Shown here: positions 8,034 through 15,678 of the stretch, piece by piece
Layout of the letters: each line of letters starts with the position of its first letter
Numbering within the stretch: the stretch's first letter is position 1
NCBI RefSeq assembly: GCF_018613725.1
Contig: NZ_JAGGPS010000032.1
Location: 1 to 47,908, forward strand
DNA from: Hymenobacter sp. ISL-91
Lineage (GTDB): Bacteria > Bacteroidota > Bacteroidia > Cytophagales > Hymenobacteraceae
Reading direction: 5' to 3'
Length of the DNA stretch: 47,908 nt
The notes under the pieces: model-generated
Told to the model about the DNA's origin: nothing
Database searches by the model: none
The model's input: the letters and a program-made list of their open reading frames with translations, nothing else
Translations under genes and position numbers: made by a program

Positions 8034-11000
8034 ATGCTGCTTTCCCGACTTGCCCGCCAGCCGCTGCTGGTGTTGCTGGCGCTGCTTGGTTTCGCCTGTT
8101 CGCGCTCCGATGAGGGCGCACCCGACCCCAACGGCGCGGAAATCGACCCCTACCAGAACATCGTGTTCCAGTTTGCCGATGCCGTAGTGGGGCCCGAGCA
8201 GCTCGACCGCTGGGATACCACGCGGGTGGTGGCGTTCGAGCCGGCCATGCGCGGCAAGTTCAAGTGGACCACCGACCGGGAGCTGGTGTTTTCGCCCAAC
8301 GTGCCGCTGCGGCCCAGCACGGCCTTCACGGCCAAACTGCGCACGGAGGCCCTGCCCGAAGACACGCGCCGGAAAACCGAGCTGCCCACCGACCGCGAGA
8401 AATTCCATACGCCCTACCTGACGCTGGAGGCACCCCAGGCCTTCTGGGGCCGCTCGGGCCGGGCCGCGGGCACGGCCGAGCTGCGGGTGGAACTCCCTTT
8501 CAACTACCCCGTAAAGCCCGCCGACGTGAAGCCGCTGCTGCGCCTGACCCAGGACGGGCAGCCGGTGGCCTTCGAGCTGGCCGCCGCCGAGGCGGGCCAG
8601 CAGGTGCGCCTGAACCTGACCCAGCAGGTGCGGCCCGGCACGCCGCTACTAGTGGCGCTGGCCCCCGGGCTGAGCGCAGTAGGCAGCGACTTGCCCACCG
8701 ACCAGGCCACCGAAGCCGAGCTGACCGTGCCCGACCCCCAGGCCCTGGAAGTAACGGCCATGACCGGCACGCTGCAGGGCGCCGACCCGGTCGTTACCAT
8801 CCAGACCAACCAGCCGGTAAGCGCCATGGATTTGCGGAGCGCCGTGGCCGTGTCGCCGCAGGTGGCTTTTGAGGTGGAGGAGCTGGAAAGCGGCGTGCGC
8901 CTGAAAGGCGGTTTCGAGGTGGGCAAAAGCTACCAGGTGCGCCTGAGCAGCGGCCTGCGCGGCAGCCTGGGCGGCCTATTGAACGACGACGTAACCCAGA
9001 CGGTGAGCTTCTCCAACGAACGGCCCACCATCAGCTTTGCCAGCGCCGACAAGGCCCTGTACCTCGACGCGCTGGGCGCCCGCAACCTGGGCATCCGCAT
9101 CAACGAGGTCGACAAGGTAAAGGTGACCATTGCCAAGGTGTACGCCAACAACATCCAGCAGCTGTTGCGCGGCGGCAGCCAGTACGGCTACCCCGAGTAC
9201 GACCCCGACGACGACAGCGGCAACCAGGACGAGTACGGCGAGTACGTGGACCGCTCGTTTCAGTACTACGACGTAGAGAACCTGGGCAACGTGCTTTCCG
9301 ACCGCACCTACACGGTGGCCGGCATGCCCAAAGAGCAGGGTTTGCGGCTGCTGAACCTGAGCTTGAAAGACCTGGAGTTTTCGGGGGGCCTCAAGGGGCT
9401 CTACGTGATCCGCGTGCAGGACACCGAGCGGCAGTGGCTGCAGGTGAGCAAGCTGGTAGCCGTGTCGGACATCGGCCTGATTGTGAAGCAGGGCGCAGCC
9501 GGCAGCACGATGGTATTCGCTAACTCGATTCGGGAAGCCCAGGCCCTGGGCGGGGTCGAAATCAGCTACCTGAGCACCAACAACCAGGTAATGGGCACCG
9601 GCGTCACCAACGGCGCGGGCGTGGCCAAGTTCGACAGCACCGCCCAGAACGCGCGGTTCCGGCTGGGTATGGTGGTGGCCCGGCGCGGCGACGACTTCAC
9701 GTTTCTGGACCTGAGCCGCAGCCGGGTGGAAACCTCGCGCTTCGAGGTGGGCGGCCTGCAAAGCAACGCCGCCCGCTACCAGGCCTTCCTCTACGGCGAC
9801 CGGGACCTGTACCGCCCCGGCGACACCATCCAGACCAACACCGTGGTGCGCACCGAAACCTGGCAGGCCCCGCCCAAAGGCCTCCCGCTGAAGGTGCGCC
9901 TGCTGCTGCCCACCGGCAAGGAGTACGCCAGCCTGCAGAAAACGCTGAGCGCCGAGGGCAGCAGCGAGGCCCGCTTCATTCTGCCCCCCAGCGTGATGAC
10001 CGGCCTCTACACGCTCGAAATCCTGACCGCCAACGACGTGCTGCTGACTTCGCGCCAGCTCTCGGTGGAGGAGTTTATTCCGGACCGGATGAAGGTGACG
10101 GTGAAGGCTAGTCCGGCCGTGGTGAAGCCCAGCCAGACCGTGCAGGCCCGGATTACGGCCCAGAACCTATTTGGTCCGCCCGCCTCCGACCGCAAGTTTG
10201 AGGTGGAATTCTCACTCAAAGAAAAGCGCTTCCAGCCCAAGGAATTCCCCAACTATACCTTCGCCATCAACAGCGGCGACCGGCGCCGCGGCAACTACGG
10301 CAGCCTGGAATCGACCCCGATTGCCGACCGCTTCGAGAAAACCGTGCGCGAAGGCACCACCGACGCCGCCGGCCGCGGCACGGCCACCTACCAGGTGCCC
10401 GACTACCCCGATTTGGGCACCCTGGAAGGCGCGGCCTTTACCACCGTGTTCGACGAAACCGGCCGCCCCGTAAACCGCCTAGCCACCTTCGAGGTGCAGA
10501 CGCAGGCGGTAATGTTCGGGGTGCAGAACTTGGATGAGCTGGTGAAAACCCGCGACGAGGTGCCCGTGCGGCTGGTGGCCCTCACGCCGGCCGGCCAGCC
10601 CACCAGCGCCACGGCCAGGGTGGAAGTTATCCGCATGCTCTGGGAAACCGTGATTGAGCGCCGCGGCGGCCGCTACATCTACAACTCGCAGAAGCGCGAG
10701 GAAACGACCCTGAGCCGCAACGTGCAGGTTTCCGGCAGCGGCACCGATGCCAATCTGGGCTTCGCGCCGCAGTATTCGGGCGAGTACGAAATTCGGGTTT
10801 CGCGGCCCGGCGCGGCCACCTACGTGGCCCAGCGCGTGTACGCCTACGGCTACGGCGACACCCAGAGCAACTCCTTCGAGGTGAACAACGAGGGCGAGGT
10901 AACTATTGAGGCCGACCAGGCGAAATACGAGCCCGGCCAGACCGCCCACCTGCTGCTCAAAACGCCCTTCCCCGGCCGCGTGCTGGTAACGGTGGAGCGG

Positions 11001-13628
11001 GACCGGGTGCTCGACCATTTCTACGTGGATACCGACGAGAAATCGGCCAAGGTCGACATTCCGATTCGCGGCGGCCACGTGCCCAACATCTACGTAACGG
11101 CCACCGCCATCCGCCCCATCAAAGACAACCGCCTGCCTCTGACCGTGGCCCGCGGCTTCGTGCCCCTGACGGTCGAAAAGACCGGTTCGCGGCTGTCAGT
11201 GGCCATTAAGGCGCCCGCGCTGAGCCGCTCGCAAACCAGCCAGACCATTGAGGTAACCACCGCCCCCGGCGCCCAGGTAACGCTGGCCATGGTGGATGAG
11301 GGAATATTGCAGATGAAGGATTTCCGCACGCCCGACCCCCACGGCTACTTCTACCAGAAGCGCGCCCTCGAAGTGGCGGCCCACGACGTGTACCCCTTCC
11401 TGCTGCCCGAGCTGGGCACCAGCTCCACCGGCGGCGACGGCTACGACCTGGCCCGCCGCACCACGCCCGTGCCCTCGCGCCGCGTGAAGCTGCTGGCCAA
11501 GTGGAGCGGCGTACTCACGGCCGACGCCAACGGCAAAGTCCGCTACAAACTGCAGGTGCCCCAGTTTAGCGGGGCCATCCGCATCATGGCCGTGGCCTAC
11601 CAGGGCGACGCTTTCGGCTCGGCCGAACACACCATGCGCGTGGCCGACCCGGTGGTTATTTCCACAGCCCTGCCCCGCTTCCTAAGCCCCGGCGACACGA
11701 TTGACGTGCCGGTGACGCTGACGAATACAACGGATAAGGTTATAGATATCATTATAGAACCAAGCAGCACTTTGCTTAAGCGTATAGCTGACCTTCCTCG
11801 TTCATCTAGCAGTGACTTAGGCTATCGGGTTGACATGCTACCGCTAAGTCCGAACACAGAAAAGAGGGTGTTGTACCGTTACGCAGCAAAAACAATTGGC
11901 TCAGCTTCTATTAAGATACAAGTCAAAGCATACACTCGTAAATCACCTAATACTCCTGGTAACAACACAGACGCCAATGCGGCCAAACCAACTTATACCT
12001 TCACCGAAACTATCGAAATCCCCGTGCGGCCCGCTTCGCCGCTGCAAAAGCGCACCGGCAGCGGCTCGCTGGCGGGCGGCGGCAAGGCGCAGCAGCTGAA
12101 TCTGAAGACCGATTTCATGGCCGCCTCGCTCCGGAGCCAGCTGGTGGTGAGCCGCTCGCCGATGGCCGAGTTTGCCAAGGATTTGCGCTGGCTGCTGCAG
12201 TACCCCTACGGCTGCCTGGAGCAAACCGTGTCGGCCGCCTTCCCGCAGCTGTACTACGGTGATTTGGCTGCCACGCTGGGCCAAAAAAACGGTCTAAGCT
12301 CTAAGCTCTCAAATCTAAGCTCTAACTATAACCCCAACTACCACGTGCAGGAGGCCATCCGCAAGGTGGAGGCCCAGCAGATGTACAACGGCAGCCTCAG
12401 CTACTGGCCCGGCGGCGACTACGACAACTGGTGGGCCACGGCCTACGCCGCCCACTTCCTGCTGGAGGCCCGGCAGGCCGGTTTTGCGGTGAACAAAAAC
12501 GTGCTCGACCGGGTGCTCGGCTACCTGGAAACCCGCAGCCGCCAGCGCGAAACCGAAATCTACAACATCATCCAGACCGGCGGGGTAATCCGGCCCGTAA
12601 CGCTGGCCAAGAAGGAAATCCCGTACTCGCTCTACGTACTGGCCCTGGCCGGCCGGCCCACCCCCGTGGCCCTCAACTACTACAAAGCCAACCGCCCCCT
12701 GCTGGCCGACGACTCGCGCTACCTGCTGGCGGCGGCCTTCGCCCTGAGCGGCAACCAGCGCGGTTTCCAGCAGACGGTGCCCAGCCGCTACGGCGCGGCC
12801 CCGAGCATCGCCCGCCGCGAGCTGGGCGGCTCCTTCGCCTCGCCCATTCGCGACATGGCCCTGGTGCTCAACGCCCTGCTCGCCGCCGACCCCGGCAACC
12901 CGCAGGTCGTGAGTCTGAGCCGCCAGCTGAGCCGCCGCGTGCAGCAGGCCGGCTGGCTGAGCACCCAGGAACGCGCTTTCTCGCTGCTGGCCCTGGGCAA
13001 GCTGGCCAAGAGCAACGCCAACAGCACCGCCACCGCCCAGCTTTTGGCCGACGGCAAGAACATCGGCGCCTTCACTGGTAAAGACCTCACGGTGAGCAAC
13101 GTGGCCAACCGCCAGATTACGCTGCGGCCGGCCGGCAAAGGCAGCCTCTACTACTTCTGGGAGCTGGAAGGCATTTCGCCCACCGGCCGCGTGGCCGAGG
13201 AGGATGCCTACCTAACGGTGCGCCGCCAGTTCCTGGACCGCAACGGCAACCCGCTGGGCTCGGCCACCTTCCGCCAGAATGATTTAGTGGTGGTGCGCAT
13301 CACGGTGCAGTCGGCCGAAAGCGCCGGCGAAGTGGCCAACGTGGCCATCACCGACCTGCTGCCCGCCGGCCTCGAAATCGAGAACCCCCGCATCGGGGCC
13401 GTGCGCGAGCTGGCCTGGGCCAAAGACGCCGCCCAGCCCGACTACCTCGACGTGCGCGACGACCGCCTGAACCTGTTCACCACCGCTACCCCCAAACCTA
13501 AAGCCTTCTACTACCTGGCCCGCGCCGTGAGCAAAGGCACCTTCCGCCTAGGCCCCGTCAGCGCCGACGCCATGTACAACGCCGAATACCACAGCTACAG
13601 CGGCGCCGGCGTGGTGCGGGTGCGGTGA
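8034..13628 (+). CDS. bacterial alpha-2-macroglobulin (YfhM-like) with thioester
   Basis: An 1864-residue envelope protein. The N-terminus (LLVLLALLGFACSRSDEG) looks like a lipoprotein signal, with C22 as the probable lipidated residue, though the lipobox is imperfect. A chain of MG-type beta domains follows, including the MG2-like stretch QAFLYGDRDLYRPGDTIQ near residue 580. The A2M domain appears around LLAKWSGVLTADANGKVRYK, and the alpha-toroid thioester domain carries the complete motif YPYGCLEQ with C1394 as the reactive cysteine. Such proteins trap proteases entering the periplasm and usually work with PBP1C, encoded downstream at 15679. Two oddities: an AT-rich segment at about 11720-11996 and a small CTAAGCTCT repeat insertion at 12293-12328, both in frame. 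A weak -7-like TATACCTTCG lies about 35 bases upstream. Confidence 0.93.
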   Translation: MLLSRLARQPLLVLLALLGFACSRSDEGAPDPNGAEIDPYQNIVFQFADAVVGPEQLDRWDTTRVVAFEPAMRGKFKWTTDRELVFSPNVPLRPSTAFTAKLRTEALPEDTRRKTELPTDREKFHTPYLTLEAPQAFWGRSGRAAGTAELRVELPFNYPVKPADVKPLLRLTQDGQPVAFELAAAEAGQQVRLNLTQQVRPGTPLLVALAPGLSAVGSDLPTDQATEAELTVPDPQALEVTAMTGTLQGADPVVTIQTNQPVSAMDLRSAVAVSPQVAFEVEELESGVRLKGGFEVGKSYQVRLSSGLRGSLGGLLNDDVTQTVSFSNERPTISFASADKALYLDALGARNLGIRINEVDKVKVTIAKVYANNIQQLLRGGSQYGYPEYDPDDDSGNQDEYGEYVDRSFQYYDVENLGNVLSDRTYTVAGMPKEQGLRLLNLSLKDLEFSGGLKGLYVIRVQDTERQWLQVSKLVAVSDIGLIVKQGAAGSTMVFANSIREAQALGGVEISYLSTNNQVMGTGVTNGAGVAKFDSTAQNARFRLGMVVARRGDDFTFLDLSRSRVETSRFEVGGLQSNAARYQAFLYGDRDLYRPGDTIQTNTVVRTETWQAPPKGLPLKVRLLLPTGKEYASLQKTLSAEGSSEARFILPPSVMTGLYTLEILTANDVLLTSRQLSVEEFIPDRMKVTVKASPAVVKPSQTVQARITAQNLFGPPASDRKFEVEFSLKEKRFQPKEFPNYTFAINSGDRRRGNYGSLESTPIADRFEKTVREGTTDAAGRGTATYQVPDYPDLGTLEGAAFTTVFDETGRPVNRLATFEVQTQAVMFGVQNLDELVKTRDEVPVRLVALTPAGQPTSATARVEVIRMLWETVIERRGGRYIYNSQKREETTLSRNVQVSGSGTDANLGFAPQYSGEYEIRVSRPGAATYVAQRVYAYGYGDTQSNSFEVNNEGEVTIEADQAKYEPGQTAHLLLKTPFPGRVLVTVERDRVLDHFYVDTDEKSAKVDIPIRGGHVPNIYVTATAIRPIKDNRLPLTVARGFVPLTVEKTGSRLSVAIKAPALSRSQTSQTIEVTTAPGAQVTLAMVDEGILQMKDFRTPDPHGYFYQKRALEVAAHDVYPFLLPELGTSSTGGDGYDLARRTTPVPSRRVKLLAKWSGVLTADANGKVRYKLQVPQFSGAIRIMAVAYQGDAFGSAEHTMRVADPVVISTALPRFLSPGDTIDVPVTLTNTTDKVIDIIIEPSSTLLKRIADLPRSSSSDLGYRVDMLPLSPNTEKRVLYRYAAKTIGSASIKIQVKAYTRKSPNTPGNNTDANAAKPTYTFTETIEIPVRPASPLQKRTGSGSLAGGGKAQQLNLKTDFMAASLRSQLVVSRSPMAEFAKDLRWLLQYPYGCLEQTVSAAFPQLYYGDLAATLGQKNGLSSKLSNLSSNYNPNYHVQEAIRKVEAQQMYNGSLSYWPGGDYDNWWATAYAAHFLLEARQAGFAVNKNVLDRVLGYLETRSRQRETEIYNIIQTGGVIRPVTLAKKEIPYSLYVLALAGRPTPVALNYYKANRPLLADDSRYLLAAAFALSGNQRGFQQTVPSRYGAAPSIARRELGGSFASPIRDMALVLNALLAADPGNPQVVSLSRQLSRRVQQAGWLSTQERAFSLLALGKLAKSNANSTATAQLLADGKNIGAFTGKDLTVSNVANRQITLRPAGKGSLYYFWELEGISPTGRVAEEDAYLTVRRQFLDRNGNPLGSATFRQNDLVVVRITVQSAESAGEVANVAITDLLPAGLEIENPRIGAVRELAWAKDAAQPDYLDVRDDRLNLFTTATPKPKAFYYLARAVSKGTFRLGPVSADAMYNAEYHSYSGAGVVRVR
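11720..11996 (+). other. AT-rich patch inside the macroglobulin gene
   Basis: Within an otherwise very GC-rich gene, this segment uses AT-ending codons (ATA, ATT, TTA, AAT, ACA) that are rare on both sides. It encodes about 92 residues just before the thioester domain, from NTTDKVIDIIIEP to NAAKPTYTF, and the boundaries are abrupt. The frame is unbroken, so the protein should be full length. This looks like a recombination tract from a lower-GC relative or a recent insertion. Confidence 0.7.
12293..12328. repeat. in-frame CTAAGCTCT mini-repeat inside the macroglobulin gene
   Basis: Three copies of the CTAAGCTCT word in 36 bases, encoding residues 1421-1432 (LSSKLSNLSSNY), 27 residues after the thioester cysteine. 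Similar AGCT/TAAG-rich strings occur in non-coding positions (for example 21138-21175), so this looks like an intergenic-type repeat captured by a coding sequence. Confidence 0.55.
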
Positions 13629-13899
13629 ATATTTTAGCCCGGACTTCAGTCAGCAGCCCGCCCAACTGAACAGCTTATTCGCGTATTCGCGGAATTTGCC
13701 AAACAGCTCTCGGCAGGCTCATTCCGGCGCTTCCTGGCTCAGGAAACTCAATTCCACCAACGAGGCGCCGGCGCCCGGGCTCCGCCGGACACGACTCGGG
13801 CATAGGCAGTGGAATTGCGTACCTTAGCCCACCCAATCACCGAAAGAGGCGGCGAGCGGTGCTGGCCTGGGTTGGCGTTTTTTCAGAAACAAGCAATCT

Positions 13900-14745
13900 A
13901 TGAACACAACTTCCTACTACCTGAATTCGACCTATTATTTCTTTATGCGGTGGGTTTTCCACAAGCAATATTTGATTGCGCCGGCACCCGAGCATAATCT
14001 GAGCTTTAAATTTAAAACTGAGGACGCGGTTGGTAGGCGGATGTTTAAAACCGGCATATGTGAACCCGGCATTACCCGCTGCTTTCTGAATAACGTGCAT
14101 TTAGGGGAGAATGATATCATGCTCGACATTGGGGCCAATATCGGTTGGTATTCGATGCTCTTCGACCGGAATTCGCCTGCTTCGGCGCGCATTTATGCCT
14201 TCGAGCCCGATCCGCTTAATTACGGGCTGCTAACTGACAACGCGCAGCGCAATAATGCGCGGAAGGTCACCTGCGTTCAGCAGGCGCTTTCCGACCGGCA
14301 GGAAAACAAAACCCTGTACCTATATCCCGACAAAAACCGCGGCCGTCATTCGCTACTTCCCCTGCACGAGGGCAAAAAAATACAAGTTGCTACCACCACA
14401 GTGGATGATTTTATGCGCGATGCACAGTTGGACCCGCGGAAAATCAAATTCGTGAAAATAGATGTTGAGGGCTACGAATATTTTGTGCTCAAGGGAGCGA
14501 AAAATCTGCTGCCCCACTTGCCGCTTCTGCATACCGAATATTCTTCGGAGATGATGCGAAAAGGCGGAATTGATCCTCAAGAGTTCATCAACTTAATTGT
14601 GAGCTACGGATTTCAGCCGTTCATCATCGACGCACAGGGCGAACTGCAGGCCTCATCCAGCGACCAGCTCATGACTATCGAAGATGGGATTGACATTTTG
14701 TGGAAGAAAGCCGCTACTGCCGAAGTAGCCGCTGAAACTGTTTAG
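13900..14745 (+). CDS. FkbM-family methyltransferase
   Basis: A 281-residue SAM-dependent methyltransferase of the FkbM family. The SAM-binding glycine-rich loop is MLDIGANIGWY (motif DIGANIG at 76-82), followed by IYAFEPDPLNYGLL, the acidic ribose-binding motif after strand two, and the family signature KFVKIDVEGYEYFVLKGA near residue 187. FkbM enzymes methylate hydroxyls on sugars, polyketides or glycans; the substrate here cannot be set. It lies between the macroglobulin and PBP1C genes, a place where that pair is normally contiguous, and its composition is less GC-rich than theirs, so it may be an insertion. The stop codon lies inside one arm of an intergenic inverted repeat. Confidence 0.88.
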   Translation: MNTTSYYLNSTYYFFMRWVFHKQYLIAPAPEHNLSFKFKTEDAVGRRMFKTGICEPGITRCFLNNVHLGENDIMLDIGANIGWYSMLFDRNSPASARIYAFEPDPLNYGLLTDNAQRNNARKVTCVQQALSDRQENKTLYLYPDKNRGRHSLLPLHEGKKIQVATTTVDDFMRDAQLDPRKIKFVKIDVEGYEYFVLKGAKNLLPHLPLLHTEYSSEMMRKGGIDPQEFINLIVSYGFQPFIIDAQGELQASSSDQLMTIEDGIDILWKKAATAEVAAETV

Positions 14746-14898
14746 CAAGTCAAATTATTGCAGTCCTGTCGTCCTTCATCCTGCGCGTGCTTTTGTGAAG
14801 GGTCTATACAGCAGCTATTCTAACTGATTAGCCTCTGTATAGGCCCTTCGTCGCCGTTTGATTCGCGCAATGTTCAGGATGACAGACTTGCTAAACAG
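14738..14898. repeat. nested inverted repeat overlapping the FkbM stop codon
   Basis: Outer 14-base arms CTGTTTAGCAAGTC (14738-14751) and its perfect complement (14885-14898) enclose a degenerate copy of the GTCATCCTGAG family, with a second inner stem GGGTCTATACAG/CTGTATAGGCCC. The left outer arm contains the TAG stop of the FkbM gene. The remaining bases up to the Uma2 gene at 15004 show nothing further. Confidence 0.75.
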
Positions 14899-15003
14899 CT
14901 TCGTTGAGTAAAGCTGATACCCGGTCCATACGGCTTCGTGGTTTGCAGGCGTTTCTGCGCGCCTCTTGAAGCCGGGACGCTTCGGCCGATAAACTACCTG
15001 ATT

Positions 15004-15600
15004 TTAGATTCCTTCGAACACCTCGGCCCACTCCAGCGCCGCGCCGGGCAGCGTGGCCACCGGAATTGGGCCGGGCTGGTAGAACTCGCCTTGCAGCTGG
15101 TACTGGTTTTTTTCGAGCACGTACACCATCACGTTTTTGAGGCCGGGATCCACCATCCAGTATTCGTGCACGCCGTTTTCTTCGTAGAGGTCGAACTTGG
15201 TTTTGCTGTCGTGGGCCACGTTGCCGGGGCTCAGGATTTCAATAATCCAGTCGGGCGCGCCCACGCAGCCGAACTCATCGAGCTTGGCCGCGTCGCAGAT
15301 AACGCACAAGTCGGGCTGCACGACGGTGCTGATTCGGGCGTCGCCATCGGCGGTACTTTTCAGCAGCCGCACATCAAACGGCGCGGCGAAGCCCTGGCAG
15401 GCGCTCCCTCTTAGTAGCCCCCCAATCAGTGCACTCAAGTGAAACGAAACCGATTGGTGCCGAACTCGCGACGCAGGGCTCATACGGCGCACTCGGCCCC
15501 GAATCAACTCCACAAACTCATCCAGCCGCCACGTCAGGTAGTCGGCGTAGGTATAGGTTTTACTGAGGTCGAGTTGGGAGATGTCGGTGATAACGGGCAT
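15004..15600 (-). CDS. Uma2-family (DUF820) PDDEXK-type protein, copy 2
   Basis: A 198-residue paralogue of the Uma2 protein at 6683, in opposite orientation. It has the same core: TYADYLTWRLDEFVELI, VVQPDLCVICD, DWIIEILSPGN and KTKFDLYEENGVHEYWMV. The first 40 residues are nearly identical between the two and the DNA is also closely similar there; the middle (about 50-75) has diverged. The start at 15600 gives a protein the same length as copy 1; the longer frame upstream only reads antisense through pbpC. The ATG is 79 bases from the divergent pbpC start. PDDEXK fold, nuclease activity plausible but unproven. Confidence 0.88.
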   Translation of the reverse strand: MPVITDISQLDLSKTYTYADYLTWRLDEFVELIRGRVRRMSPASRVRHQSVSFHLSALIGGLLRGSACQGFAAPFDVRLLKSTADGDARISTVVQPDLCVICDAAKLDEFGCVGAPDWIIEILSPGNVAHDSKTKFDLYEENGVHEYWMVDPGLKNVMVYVLEKNQYQLQGEFYQPGPIPVATLPGAALEWAEVFEGI

Positions 15601-15666
15601 AATGCAGGAGGTTAGCAGACTGACGAATATACGCAAGGCTGGCGGCAAGAAGGCCGTAGCAACCCG

Positions 15667-15674
15667 TATCTTGC
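15667..15674 (+). promoter_or_regulatory. possible -7 box (TATCTTGC) at pbpC start
   Basis: TATCTTGC resembles the Bacteroidota -7 box (TAnnTTTG) with two differences and sits four bases before the ATG at 15679. If used, the pbpC transcript would be leaderless. Confidence 0.3.
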
Positions 15675-15678
15675 CGCC

